Of a stretch of DNA of 64,000 nt, positions 32,679 to 45,015 are shown in pieces (the first letter of the stretch is position 1; the number at the start of each line of letters is the position of its first letter). This DNA is from Gracilaria gracilis. Lineage: Eukaryota; Rhodophyta; Florideophyceae; Gracilariales; Gracilariaceae. The DNA is taken from positions 1-64,000 of the forward strand of contig JARGSG010000037.1 in the NCBI GenBank assembly GCA_030374805.1, written 5' to 3'. Position numbers and translations under genes: made by a program. A model generated the notes under the pieces. That model was not told the origin of the DNA and did no database searches. It was given only the letters and a program-made list of their open reading frames with translations.

Positions 32679-35600
32679 GGGCCACCCCTAACCGTGAATT
32701 GGAAGGCCCGTCGATACCGGAACGGGAAACCTTAATGGTGGAAAAAGAAGAATCAGATGTACCCAATGTGGTGTGTCTAATGAAGTACAATAACTATAAA
32801 GTTAATGCTTCAGTAAGCTTTCTCAATTACCTACAGGTCCCCGTTGCGTGTGTACTCGATACCGGCGCCGGTCCGAATGTGCTAAACGCTCGCGTCATAC
32901 CCGATGCGGTCTTGCGGAACATTCGGCCTGCCCCGACTATCAACCCGCTGGTGGACGCTAACGAGCGCCCACTGCACCTTAGAGGAATGTTAACCACTGT
33001 GGTACAACTTGGAACCTTGAAGGTGAAGCTCAATTTCTTTGTGGTGGATCGTCTGGCGACAGACTGTATCCTTGGGACCAACTTTATTGACAAACATGTC
33101 AAGGCAATTTTGCCAGGGTCCCGAACGGTCGCTCTCCGTCAAGGTGGTCGTATTGCCATACTGGGTAATACGCAGACCAAAAATGGTTGGCGTAAGAAGC
33201 CGAGGTTCAATATACCCACCGAAACGGTTTCAAACAAGATACGGCTCACCAAATTGGTTTCAATTCCGGCTATGACCCAAATGGTAGTGAATGTCTCCTG
33301 CGCAGTTCCAGGATTGGTAATGTTACAGAACCATCCTAGGTTGGCAGAAAGACATCTCGCCTTGATGGCAAACGGGATTATCGATAACATCCCTAACTAA
33401 TCCTTCAAGGTGTACCTGAGTAACTTTAGCAATCACATTGTTAAGTTACCCAAGAATACCACTATTGGAATCGCATTGCCGGCACCACAAAGGGTTTTCA
33501 CGGTCTCACCTAATGGGTTGGGCAGGTCGCTACCTCTAAGGAAGGGGGAGGAACAGATGCGCCATACCCTGCATATGCGCCCCCGTTATCGACAAACACC
33601 AAAATGGAACAGAAGATCGCCAATACCTTTAAGGTTAGGGATCAGGAAAAGACTATGGAACTGGACCCAGTGTGGAATTGGAGAGAGGAAGTCCAGATCG
33701 GTGCGGAGAACCAGGCTCTTTGAGACCGGATCCTCAGTCTCTTAGAAGAATTTGAACCCATGTGGTCCGGCCGGTTGGGCCAAATTGAGGCTACAGAGCA
33801 CCGTATTGATATGGTGCCTGGCTGGAAACCTATTTATCAGCAGCCTTACCGTGCAGGCCCAAAAGCCCGGGAGGTTGAGCTCAATGAGGTCGAGAGAATG
33901 CTCCGTGAAGGTTTCATAAAACCAGCAAATGCGGACTGGGCCAGCCCTGTGGTTCTCGTCACAAAGAAGAATGATACCCGTATGCGGTTCTGTGTGGACT
34001 ACAGAAGACTGAATAGTATGACCATTAGGGATTCGTACCCAATACCTAGAATGGACGAGTGTATAGATTCGTTGGGCAACGCCATGATCTTTACTACGCT
34101 CGATGCCAATTGTGGTTATTGGCAGGTACCTATCAGGGAAGAAGACAAGGACAAAACTACGTTTACTTGCCACGCTGGGTTATTCCGCTTTACGCGTATG
34201 CCCTTTGGGTTGCGAAATGCCCCGGCTACCTTTCAGAGGGCGGTAGATATAATCCTTTCGAAGGTGAAGTGGAGAACCGCTCTGGTATACATCGACGATG
34301 TAATCATATATTCCAGAACGGTAGAGGAACATTTTCACCATGTTAGGGAAGTTTTGAACCTTTTGAGGGAATCTGGAGTAACGTTGAAGCTCGGCAAGTG
34401 CGAATTCTTCACCAAAGAGGTAGAATACCTTGGTCATATCATCAGCCCTGGGAGGTTAGAAGTGACGCCGCGGAATATCCGGGCCGTGCAGGAGGCGAAG
34501 CCACCCACGTCCCAGACGGAAATCCGATCCTTTATAGGTTTGTGCAATGTGTACCGCCGGTTTATCAAGGGATTTGCCAAGATAGCGGCTCCCCTCAACA
34601 TGAAGCTGCTGAAAGGTCAACCTACAAGGTTTGAATGTCTTACCAATGAGGAAATGGATGCGTTCGAGGCGCTGAAACATGCGCTCTTGACACCTCCCAT
34701 CTTGGCATTACTCAAAGCTGGTTTACGATACACGTTGGATACTGACGCTTCGGACGCCCAAATTGGTTGTTGTCTTATGCAGGAGCAAGAAAACGGCGAC
34801 AAACTACCTATAGGGTACTGGAGCCGTGCTTTGCACGCTGCAGAAAAGAACTACACAACAACCGAAAAGGAATGTCTGGCAGTAGTCTGGAGCATGTTGA
34901 TGCTCCGTCCCTACCTATATGGTGAAAGGTTCACGCTTCGAACCGACCATGATTCCCTACGGTGGATACTGGGTCTGGCCGACGCGTCAGGCAGACTTGC
35001 CCGATGGCGGGTACGACTCTCAGAGTTCGAGTATGACGTACAGTACCGTCCAGGTATCAAACACAATGTCGCAGACGCGATGTCTCGCATTACCACAGAT
35101 GGTTTGGACACCGAGCCGGTAGAGGATGATATCCCATGCTTTACCATCTCTACCAACCCTGATGGTGATACCTTAGAAGGTTACTGGATTCTACCCGAAG
35201 AGGATACGTGGTTTAGTGATGCCATCGCTCGGGAAATACTCGCCCTCGAGGAAACAGACGTCATGCCAATTACCCGCGAGGAATTCCTGAGAGAGCAAGC
35301 AAACGATGTTTATTGCCGCTCTCTCATGGACCAAGTAGGTATGAAAGACTCGAACTTTGACGTCGACCGAAATGGTTTCCTGGTGAGGCGAGCTCCTATT
35401 GATGGTTCCCTTCAGAAGGTAGTGCCCAAGGTGCTGCGCCCTCGGGTGCTGTACCTAGCCCACTACCCAAGGCTATCAGAACACCCTGGAGGTACGAGAA
35501 TGTACTACACCTTGAGGCAAGGGTACTACTGGCCTCATATGGCTAATGATATATATACCTTTGTAGGTCAATGTGAATCTTGCGTACGTACCCGTGGAGG

Positions 35601-36954
35601 TCTCCGGAAGCACAGGAAATACTTGAAGTTATTCCCTGCAGCGGGTCCTCTCGAGTTCGTCGCAATAGACCTTCTGGGTCCATTACCAAAAACCACAAGG
35701 GGATATCAGTACATCATCGTAATCACCGACAGGTTCTCGAAGCTCACGCGAGCGATACCCTTGAAGGACACGAAATCGACGACCCTCGCGGTGGCGTTCT
35801 TGAACAATTGGATCTACCCGTATGGTGCACCGCTTTATCTACTTACCGACAATGGTTCGAACTTAGCTTCGAAGTTCTTTGAAGCTGTTTGTAACCTCTT
35901 AGGTATTAAGCACTACTTCACCACTGCCTACCATCCGCAAACGAATGGGCAAGTGGAGCGCTTTAACCGAACACTGGTATCTAGGCTGCGACATTATACG
36001 GAAGAACACCAAACTGGTTGGGACGAGCTCGTGCAGCCCTTGACATATGCATATAACCTTCAGGTTCATCGAGCGACGCAAACTACGCCGTTCGATCTAA
36101 TACTGTCAAGACACCCACCAGGTATTGTTGTTGAAGGGGACCCACTAGGACAAGAAGCCGCCGGAGCGCTCACACCGTCACAGGTCAAACGGAATACCCT
36201 TTTGAGGTTGAGACGTGCTCTCAAGTATGCTGAGAGCAAGCTCACAGCATCCCAGAAGCGGTACAAGGAGGACTACGACCGAAAGGTGACCCAAGTGGTA
36301 ACTGCTACGCCGGGTCAATATGTCTTTATTGACCACCCTCCGAAAGGAGCTAAGCCACGACCGGGTGATGAGGCCGATGATGAAGCTATTGATAGAGATA
36401 TCAATTCCAAGCTTCTTCCGAAATCATCGGGACCTTTCAAGGTAGTTCGAGCAACCGACCACACGGTAACGGTGAACCAAGATGGTGTAGAGAATACAAT
36501 CTCTATTGACCGAATCACGGTTGCACCTCAGACGGTTCAGTCCAGGAAGGAACGCGGAGAATCCGCGCGTGACCCACAAGCGGTTGCCCTGAGGACTCAG
36601 CCCCGGGAAGACGGGACACCCATCGAGGTTAATGATGACGCACAGGGTGACGACCCAGACTACGTACCACCTGCGGGGATTACGGTTGCTCCTTCAGAGG
36701 AAACACCTACCCCTAGTGGTACCGATGCTCATCTAAACCAAAGTGGTGAAACGATACCAGCCCAAGTCTCTAATGAGTTCCCAGTGGAACGCCTTGTAGG
36801 TCACCGCCGTACCCCAGATGGTCTAAAGTACACCGTACGTTGGTATGGCTGGGGCGCCGATGGTGACACTGCTGAGCCGCCCTCAGCCATACCACACCAT
36901 TTCAGGGTAAGCTACTGGAACCGCAAAGGAGAGGACATGCCGAATGATGGGTAA
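32679..36954 (+). pseudogene. A2 pol: protease, RT, RNase H, integrase, chromodomain
   Basis: A protease with LDTGAGPNV lies near 32850. It is followed by a linker with a polypurine-like motif (33535-33555). The reverse transcriptase has FCVDYRRLN and YIDDVIIYS, RNase H has YTLDTDASDAQIG, and the integrase has an HHCC finger and a core with FVAIDLLGPL and TAYHPQTNGQVERFNRTL. The C-terminal chromodomain contains YTVRWYGWG. The piece 33760-36954 is a single long frame. There are about two breaks in all. Confidence 0.9.
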
Positions 36955-38878
36955 ACGTTAGAGGTAATGCAGTCCCCTAAGGAAGGGGGAAGAGCACATT
37001 GTAATGAGGAGTACCAAAGTCGGTTCGGACACTCACCGGGAAGGTACAACCAGAAGGAAGCATTCCATGAGGGTACGTCCAAGGAGCGGTAGCGCTAAAG
37101 ACGGACGCACCGTTGTACGCGCGCCGTTGCACACGCGCCATGCACGTGCGCGGCACGCGCGCGAACCCGCACGGTGGAAACATTCCAAAAATTGGATCTT
37201 TTTATTTGACGAGGCATACGCGCGCTGCTCGTGGCGCGCCGTGCGGAGTAACCGATTCGGCTTACACTATTGTGTGTAGGGAGCGAACAACGGCATGGTC
37301 TAAAAATCTAAGTATTTTGACCGTGCCGCGCTCCCGAATCGGCCATTCCCAGCCTCTGAAACCCCTTGGTTCTCGAGATACAGACCAAAAGAGTTTTCTG
37401 CGTTTTCACTACCATCTGGAGGGGTAATTTTCCCGTCGAATTTTTTGATTCGCCTTGCAAGTGACCTCCGGGGTAAAGCACCGCACGTGCGCCCATGCAT
37501 GGTGAGAGGCCATGCAGATCCATCTCAGTACATTGCTGGCCACTGCGCGCAAGCGCTTGGCACAACATAGGACCTCATGGGAAGCGAAACCGCTCGCTGC
37601 GCCGCACGAAGGCGCATCGGCGTACCAACATGGTGAACCATTCTACGAGCACCAGAATGGTTCGGGATGGAGCTAACTTAAGTACAAGGCATTAACCCTC
37701 ACCCATCGTGGTACGCTGGTCTAAGGAAGGGGGAGAAGAGTTTCAAAACCTGATTCGAGATGCCCAGCTCTAAGGGAAAGGGAAGCTGTTTTTGCGCTTC
37801 CTCTCTTGCTGCGCACCGCACCTATAGGGTAATTGGAACCTAACATGGAAACGCATAACATTTAACTTTTATTTCAAGACTAACACCAATACGGATGCGG
37901 GAGCAAAGTGGCTCAAGCACAGACCCAAGTGGAGACAATAATCAACCTGAGGGTGAACGCATGGCAAGCGCCTAGTGCCCAACAGGGACGGTGCGACGCT
38001 CGCTGCGCACGGTAGCGCACGCCAATGTTTACCAAAGTGGTTTGGAGGTCGTGCGATTGGAGATCAAACTGAAAGGAAATCATGACCCAGATGGTTATTG
38101 TGAGGAACCGAACCTTCGTGGTTGTGGACAACGATACCCGCAGGAACCGATACGGCCTATCGCATGAACCTTGAAGGAAGAGCAAGTCTCTGCGGAAAAA
38201 GCACGATGACGCTGTACAGTCGTGTACGGTAGGGTTAGAACCTTGAAGGTGCTACGATAATCGTGAAGCTACAAAGAAAGTGCAAGAACCAGACCTGTAT
38301 GGTATCACGAAGTCGACCAGTACGGTATCGGATAGGAAGGAGAGCAGACGAGCCACGCATACGGGGACCAATGTGGTGATGTTGTAACCATTGCGGGAGC
38401 AAAAAGACCGCGAAGGGACAGCTAGACCGCAAAAGTTTAAAATTGGCGCGACAATCGTGTTGCCGCCCAGTGCAGGGGACAGTGCGTTCTAGAGCGGGAA
38501 CAGGGAAGCGACCACCAAAGTATCGTGATGAAGGCGAGGACGAGAAGATAGTACCATAATGGTGTCGCCCCATAATGGGTATCCCGAAGCAGTGCAATAG
38601 GGAGCCTTGAAGGTACTGGAAGAAGACGCGCGTCGCGCCCAAACCACAAATGGGAATGAATAGGCCGCTGTCGGTGATAACCAAAGAGGTGGATAGAGCC
38701 GCAATCGGTGATGACCAAGGTGGTGAACAGAGTGCGTTCGGCGATGCAGAGCCGACGCGACGCACGGCGCGAAATGGCACAAAGGCTGCGACAGGGACCA
38801 AATTGGTACGACGATGCCACTGACTTGGTGAAAGGATCTAGGAGCCACGAGGGCGTGGCTCAGGGTAGGAAGGGGGTC
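36955..38878. other. A2 3' region between pol and the 3' LTR
   Basis: The first kilobase matches A1 788-1712 and the last 250 bp match A1 4440-4692. Between them (about 37955-38630) A2 has about 0.7 kb unrelated to the 2.7 kb that carries the antisense ORF in A1. Polypurine-like motifs occur at about 36974-36994 and 37720-37740, and the 3' polypurine tract is at 38865-38878. Six ACCANNNTGGT palindromes lie in this region. No gene is supported. Confidence 0.65.
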
Positions 38879-39386
38879 TGTAGTACAATGAGACCTCAAT
38901 GGGTTGGTGCCACGTGGGCCTACTGGTGCGCCTTGCTGGCTGCACTGTACCCAATTGGTATTCTGTATTTTATAATTTCTAATTTCTAATTTATAGTCTA
39001 GGATAGTTTAGCATTGCTGGCCCATGACAGTAGGTCATGGGCACGGCCGATGACGTCATGCCCGCATGGGAGATCGGCGTCGGTGCACCTTGTATATATT
39101 GTGGTGCACCTCGCCTTCCCCCTCGGGTATTGTAAAGTCAGGCACCATTAGGGCAGTAACTATACCATCTTGGTCACTTGCTACTCTATTACTATTCAGG
39201 TTTTACCGCGCGTCGACGTCTACTACCGTACACCTACACGGTCTAGACTAGTTGCCCCGCCGTTTGCCCCTGCGGGTTTCAGGTGCCCTACTACCATATT
39301 GGTTGTGTGTTTTTCCCCTTTAGGTTGAGCCCTCGCGCGCTCCCTCTACCAGGCGGACCCCACACCTTATCGGTATTTGTACGACA
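38879..39386 (+). repeat. A2 3' LTR (508 bp)
   Basis: It is nearly identical to 29861-30368. Directly after it, at 39387, a second A-type leader with a primer-binding site begins, so this LTR serves as the right end of A2 and the left end of the next partial copy. Confidence 0.94.
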
Positions 39387-40447
39387 TTTTGGTCTCCCGA
39401 CCTAGAAGTTTCTTGGTTTTTGTCGTACCTTTACTGGTGAACAGAAGACATTCGAAAGGATTCTGGAAGTTCACACACCTATTTGGTTTCGTAGGAATAC
39501 TCGCGAAGCAATTGGATACCACTATTGGTCACTATGGAAAGACCTAAAAGGATTACTCGTGGCTCTAGCGCGCCACCTAGCCACAAGGGTTCTGCTGCGG
39601 CGCCAGCCGCTAAACCCATTCTGGATAATCCCGAGGAGCTGCTTCGGCAACCTCGGGCCGGAACCTCAAAGGATACGGTCACTCAGCCACCGTTGGTTCC
39701 TGAACCTAACAAGGATTTGCCGACAACGGTTTGAGGACCTTTGGCCCCAATTGGAAGATCGAGCGAAAGCTCTTTTTACCGCTACGGTTAATGAAGCTAT
39801 GACCTCAATGGACATGGACGCCGTTACCCGCTTGGTGGTTGATCGAGCCGTGCACGAGCTCTCTCAACGCATACCTAAATTGGTTGAAACATACCTCTTA
39901 ACGGGTGCCCGGGAGCATATCTACCGAGTGGTTCAAGACCTTTGGGTTTCTGAAGGAATGGCGGAAGCCAAAACCCCTGGGGTGAATGTGGTTACTCGCA
40001 TACCACAAGGGATCCCTGCCGGTTCTTCCGCACCAATCAAGCCAATTCCGGCCGATAGTGCGTACCTACAAGGTTTAAGGCAAGGTCAAGAAGACCATAT
40101 AGAGATGGGCCCTCGAGACGTGTACTTGCCACCCATTGGAGGTAACGTTCGAAAGGACACCAAGACTGGTGGACCTGAGGACGATTCGTCTGACCCAGAA
40201 GAGGGGCGACGAAGAAGAAACCGCAAGGGTAAAGAAAGGAGGAGGAAAAAGGGAAAGAATCGCGGCTACGACTCTGACCCCGATTCCTCGAGCTCCGATA
40301 CCGATACTGGTTCATCGTCGGATGATGACCGTAAAGGTAGACGCAAGAAGAAACCGAACAGGTTGGCGAAGAAGTCGTCAAAGAGAAACCGTAAAGGTAA
40401 GAAGAAACGGTACGAGTCGTCCGACTCGGATTCGGACACCGATACAA
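39387..40447 (+). mobile_element. Partial family A copy: leader and first part of gag
   Basis: Sequence after the shared LTR repeats the A2 leader and the N-terminal part of gag (from the ATG at 39534) almost base for base, and ends at about 40447 where minus-strand A sequence begins. It is broken and partial. A tandem LTR-internal-LTR-internal arrangement of this kind is usually explained by recombination between LTRs. Confidence 0.85.
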
Positions 40448-42705
40448 CAGGAACCTTTCACCATATAGGTAGGGACGGAGCATCAACATGCTCCAGACTA
40501 CTGCCAGACATTCCTTTTCGGTTGTTGTGTAGTTCTTTTCTGCAGCGTGCAAAGCACGGCTCCAGTACCCTATAGGTAGTTTGTCGCCGTTTTCTTGCTC
40601 CTGCATAAGACAACAACCAATTTGGGCGTCCGAAGCGTCAGTATCCAACGTGTATCGTAAACCAGCTTTGAGTAATGCCAAGATGGGAGGTGTCAAGAGC
40701 GCATGTTTCAGCGCCTCGAACGCATCCATTTCCTCATTGGTAAGACATTCAAACCTTGTAGGTTGACCTTTCAGCAGCTTCCTGTTGAGGGGAGCCGCTA
40801 TCTTGGCAAATCCCTTGATAAACCGGCGGTACACATTGCACAAACCTATAAAGGATCGGATTTCCGTCTGGGACGTGGGTGGCTTCGCCTCCTGCACGGC
40901 CCGGATATTCCGCGGCGTCACTTCTAACCTCCCAGGGCTGATGATATGACCAAGGTATTCTACCTCTTTGGTGAAGAATTCGCACTTGCGGAGCTTCAAC
41001 GTTACTCCAGATTCCCTCAAAAGGTTCAAAACTTCCCTAACATGGTGAAAATGTTCCTCTACCGTTCTGGAATATATGATTACATCGTCGATGTATACCA
41101 GAGCGGTTCTCCACTTCACCTTCGAAAGGATTATATCTACCGCCCTCTGAAAGGTAGCCGGGGCATTTCGCAACCCAAAGGGCATACGCGTAAAGCGGAA
41201 TAACCCAGCGTGGCAAGTAAACGTAGTTTTGTCCTTGTCTTCTTCCCTGATAGGTACCTGCCAATAACCACAATTGGCATCGAGCGTAGTAAAGATCTTG
41301 GCGTTGCCCAACGAATCTATACACTCGTCCATTCTAGGTATTGGGTACGAATCCCTAATGGTCATACTATTCAGTCTTCTGTAGTCCACACAGAACCGCA
41401 TACGGGTATCATTCTTCTTTGTGACGAGAACCACAGGGCTGGCCCAGTCCGCATTTGCTGGTTTTATGAAACCTTCACGGAGCATTCTCTCGACCTCATT
41501 GAGCTCAACCTCCCGGGCTTTTGGGCCTGCACGGTAAGGCTGCTGATAAATAGGTTTCCAGCCAGGCACCATATCAATACGGTGCTCTGTAGCCTCAATT
41601 TGGCCCAACCGGCCCGACCACATGGGTTCATATTCTTCTAAGAGACTGAGGATCCGGTCTCAAAGAGCCTGGTTCTCCGCACCGATCTGGACTTCCTCTC
41701 TCCAATTCCGCACTGGGTCCAGTTCCATAGTCTTTTCCTGATCCCTAACCTTTAAGGTATTGGCGATCTTCTGTTCCATTTTGGTATTTGTCGATAACGG
41801 GGGCGCATATGCAGGGTATGGCGCATCCGTTCCTCCCCCTTCCTTAGAGGTGGCGACCTCGCCCAACACATTAGGTGAGACCGTGAAAACCCCTTGTGGC
41901 GCCGGCAATGCGATTCCAATAGTGGTATTCTTGGGTAACTTAACAATGTGATTGCTAAAGTTACTCAGGTACACCTTGAAGGATTGGTTAGGGATGTTAT
42001 CGATAATCCCGTTTGCCATCAAGGCGAGATGTCTTTCTGCCAACCTAGGATGGTTCTGTAACATTACCAATCCTGGAACTGCGCAGGAGACATTCACTAC
42101 CATTTGGGTCATAGCCGGAATTGAAACCAATTTGGTGAGCCGTATCTTGTTTGAAACCGTTTCGGTGGGTATATTGAACCTCGGCTTCTTACGCCAACCA
42201 TTTTTGGTCTGCGTATTACCCAGTATGGCAATACGACCACCTTGACGGAGAGCGACCGTTCGGGACCCTGGCAAAATTGCCTTGACATGTTTGTCAATAA
42301 AGTTGGTCCCAAGGATACAGTCTGTCGCCAGACGATCCACCACAAAGAAATTGAGCTTCACCTTCAAGGTTCCAAGTTGTACCACAGTGGTTAACATTCC
42401 TCTAAGGTGCAGTGGGCGCTCGTTAGCGTCCACCAGCGGGTTGATAGTCGGGGCAGGCCGAATGTTCCGCAAGACCGCATCGGGTATGACGCGAGCGTTT
42501 AGCACATTCGGACCGGCGCCGGTATCGAGTACACACGCAACGGGGACCTGTAGGTAATTGAGAAAGCTTACTGAAGCATTAACTTTATAGTTATTGTACT
42601 TCATTAGACACACCACATTGGGTACATCTGATTCTTCTTTTTCCACCATTAAGGTTTCCCGTTCCGGTATCGACGGGCCTTCCAATTCACGGTTAGGGGT
42701 GGCCC

Positions 42706-44868
42706 CTACGCTAACCGTTCGGTGTTTTCCTGCTCCTCCTGAGCGGGACTGTCCTTCTCCAAGATTGGTGTTTCCTCGACGAGATGAACCTGAGATGGTG
42801 ATGGTTGAGCTTGTACCCTCTTTCCAGATCCATATAGGTTACGGTGGTTTTGCTGCCTGGCACTGATCAGATGTTCGCGCACCCCTGGGGGTATTTTGTC
42901 ACATCTGTTCGCCAGATGGTCTGGCGACAAACAGAGCCAGCAAACCAATCCACCTGTCTGGGGATCACGCATTGCCATAGAGGTAGGTCGGGTAACCGGA
43001 TTGGTTGGTGCTGTAGCATATGAAGATGCTTGCGAACCACCCGTTGAGGTTTGTTGAGTGCTCGCCGCACTTGGTGGCGACCTTACCGAAGCTGGTGGTA
43101 CTGTCGACGACCAATTACCAATGGAGGTGGCTCGTGACTGAGCCTGCGGCGCAGTCACGAGATGAACTGCCATTCCTGTTGGTACGCGAATGAGCGAATC
43201 TCCCTCTGAGGTAGTGCTTTCTTCTAGCTCCAATACTGACCGTTTCGGTTTATCCTTTGAGGTATGGGACGCCGACGGCTTCTTTCCGTGACCGAGAGTG
43301 TCGCCTAGTCCCTGGGCATAACGGGCAAGCCCATTATAGTCCACCTTACGGTTGTTCGCCAGGTAATTGCGTACCTGCGAACGGATCGCTTTGTCGACAT
43401 TGTCGGCAAAGAGCGACTTCAACCTACTAGTGGTAAAGACATTACCGCATCGGGTGGCCAAATTCCAAAGGCCTAACGAGAATTCCATTTCGGTTTGGCT
43501 GGAGCGTTGGCGATATGCCTGCACCTCAGCGTAACCTTCCTGGATAACCTCATCGGTAGCGTAAGTTTCCAACATGAAATTAACCACTTCTGGGTACGTC
43601 TCTAACATCTCTGTCCCCTCTTCATCAACCGCCAGGGTATTTCCACGCAGCCTGCCTTGCAGCAAGTGGTAAGCTTGACCTTTAAGGTAAAACTGGAATA
43701 ACCACATGGCAGCACCTTCGGAAAAACCATTTTGGTCACATGCAATCTTGAACTTCTGTAGAAACTCAATTACCGCAATGGGATCATCACCTGTGAAGGT
43801 AATGTCACCCATCTGGAAGCTGAGCTTCTTGTGGTGCTTGGTGATCTTCTGCGCAACCTCTTGGGTGTAAGCAGAGGATCGGTTTCTCAACCGATATGAC
43901 CTATAATCAACCGCTTTGGTGAACATATCGTTCAGCGGCTGACGCACCTCTAGGGTTGTATCGGTGTCCGAATCCGAGTCGGACGACTCGTACCGTTTCT
44001 TCTTACCTTTACGGTTTCTCTTTGACGACTTCTTCGCCAACCTGTTCGGTTTCTTCTTGCGTCTACCTTTACGGTCATCATCCGACGATGAACCAGTATC
44101 GGTATCGGAGCTCGAGGAATCGGGGTCAGAGTCGTAGCCGCGATTCTTTCCCTTTTTCCTCCTCCTTTCTTTACCCTTGCGGTTTCTTCTTCGTCGCCCC
44201 TCTTCTGGGTCAGACGAATCGTCCTCAGGTCCACCAGTCTTGGTGTCCTTTCGAACGTTACCTCCAATGGGTGGCAAGTACACGTCTCGAGGGCCCATCT
44301 CTATATGGTCCTCTTGACCTTGCCTTAAACCTTGTAGGTACGCACTATCGGCCGGAATTGGCTTGATTGGTGCGGAAGAACCGGCAGGGATCCCTTGTGG
44401 TATGCGAGTAACCATATTCACCCCAGGGGCTTTTGTTTCCGCCATTCCTTCGGAAACCCAAAGGTCTTGAACCACTCGGTAGATATGCTCCCGGGCACCC
44501 GTTAAGAGGTATGTTTCAACCAATTTAGGTATGCGTTGAGAGAGCTCGTGCACGGCTCGATCAACCACCAAGCGGGTAACGGCGTCCATGTCCATTGAGG
44601 TCATAGCTTCATTAACCGTAGCGGTAAAAAGAGCTTTCGCTCGATCTTCCAATTGGGGCCAAAGGTCCTCAACCGTTGTCGGCAAATCCTTGTTAGGTTC
44701 AGGAGCCAACGGTGGCTGAGTGCCCGTATCCTTTGAGGTTCCGGCCCGAGGTTGCCGAAGCAACTCCTCGGGATTATCCAGAATGGGTTTAGCGGCCGAA
44801 GCCGCAGCAGAACCCTTGTGGCTAGGTGGCGCGCTAGAGCCACGAGTAATCCTTTTAGGTCTTTCCAT
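42706..44868 (-). CDS. A3 gag
   Basis: This 720-codon frame on the minus strand matches A2 gag (30516-32678) with only a handful of amino-acid differences. It keeps the basic/acidic-serine stretch and the CCHC knuckle CWLCLSPDHLANRC. It looks whole. Its near identity with A2 gag points to very recent activity of the family. Confidence 0.85.
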   Translation of the reverse strand: MERPKRITRGSSAPPSHKGSAAASAAKPILDNPEELLRQPRAGTSKDTGTQPPLAPEPNKDLPTTVEDLWPQLEDRAKALFTATVNEAMTSMDMDAVTRLVVDRAVHELSQRIPKLVETYLLTGAREHIYRVVQDLWVSEGMAETKAPGVNMVTRIPQGIPAGSSAPIKPIPADSAYLQGLRQGQEDHIEMGPRDVYLPPIGGNVRKDTKTGGPEDDSSDPEEGRRRRNRKGKERRRKKGKNRGYDSDPDSSSSDTDTGSSSDDDRKGRRKKKPNRLAKKSSKRNRKGKKKRYESSDSDSDTDTTLEVRQPLNDMFTKAVDYRSYRLRNRSSAYTQEVAQKITKHHKKLSFQMGDITFTGDDPIAVIEFLQKFKIACDQNGFSEGAAMWLFQFYLKGQAYHLLQGRLRGNTLAVDEEGTEMLETYPEVVNFMLETYATDEVIQEGYAEVQAYRQRSSQTEMEFSLGLWNLATRCGNVFTTSRLKSLFADNVDKAIRSQVRNYLANNRKVDYNGLARYAQGLGDTLGHGKKPSASHTSKDKPKRSVLELEESTTSEGDSLIRVPTGMAVHLVTAPQAQSRATSIGNWSSTVPPASVRSPPSAASTQQTSTGGSQASSYATAPTNPVTRPTSMAMRDPQTGGLVCWLCLSPDHLANRCDKIPPGVREHLISARQQNHRNLYGSGKRVQAQPSPSQVHLVEETPILEKDSPAQEEQENTERLA

Positions 44869-45015
44869 AGTGACCAATAGTGGTATCCAATTGCTTCGCG
44901 AGTATTCCTACGAAACCAAATAGGTGTGTGAACTTCCAGAATCCTTTCGAATGTCTTCTGTTCACCAGTAAAGGTACGACAAAAACCAAGAAACTTCTAA
45001 GTCGGGAGACCAAAA

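Larger units (their letters stand above)
29861..39386 (+). mobile_element. Ty3/gypsy chromodomain LTR element, family A, copy A2
   Basis: A plus-strand copy with two full 508-bp LTRs (29861-30368 and 38879-39386) that differ at only two positions I could see, so it is very young. Parts: 5' LTR, primer-binding site from 30372, leader, gag (30516-32678), pol (32679-36954), a 1.9-kb 3' region and the 3' LTR. It is nearly whole, with about two breaks, all in pol. The left border carries GAACA (29856-29860), whose partner is at 45563-45567, at the far end of a larger A-family block. The sequence right of its 3' LTR therefore belongs to the same insertion event or to later rearrangement. Confidence 0.92.

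Noticed and set aside
41210-41641. Plus-strand frames opposite A3 pol, and the mirror frames opposite A2 pol
   Set aside because: They are shadows of the reverse transcriptase coding strand and repeat wherever that domain repeats.
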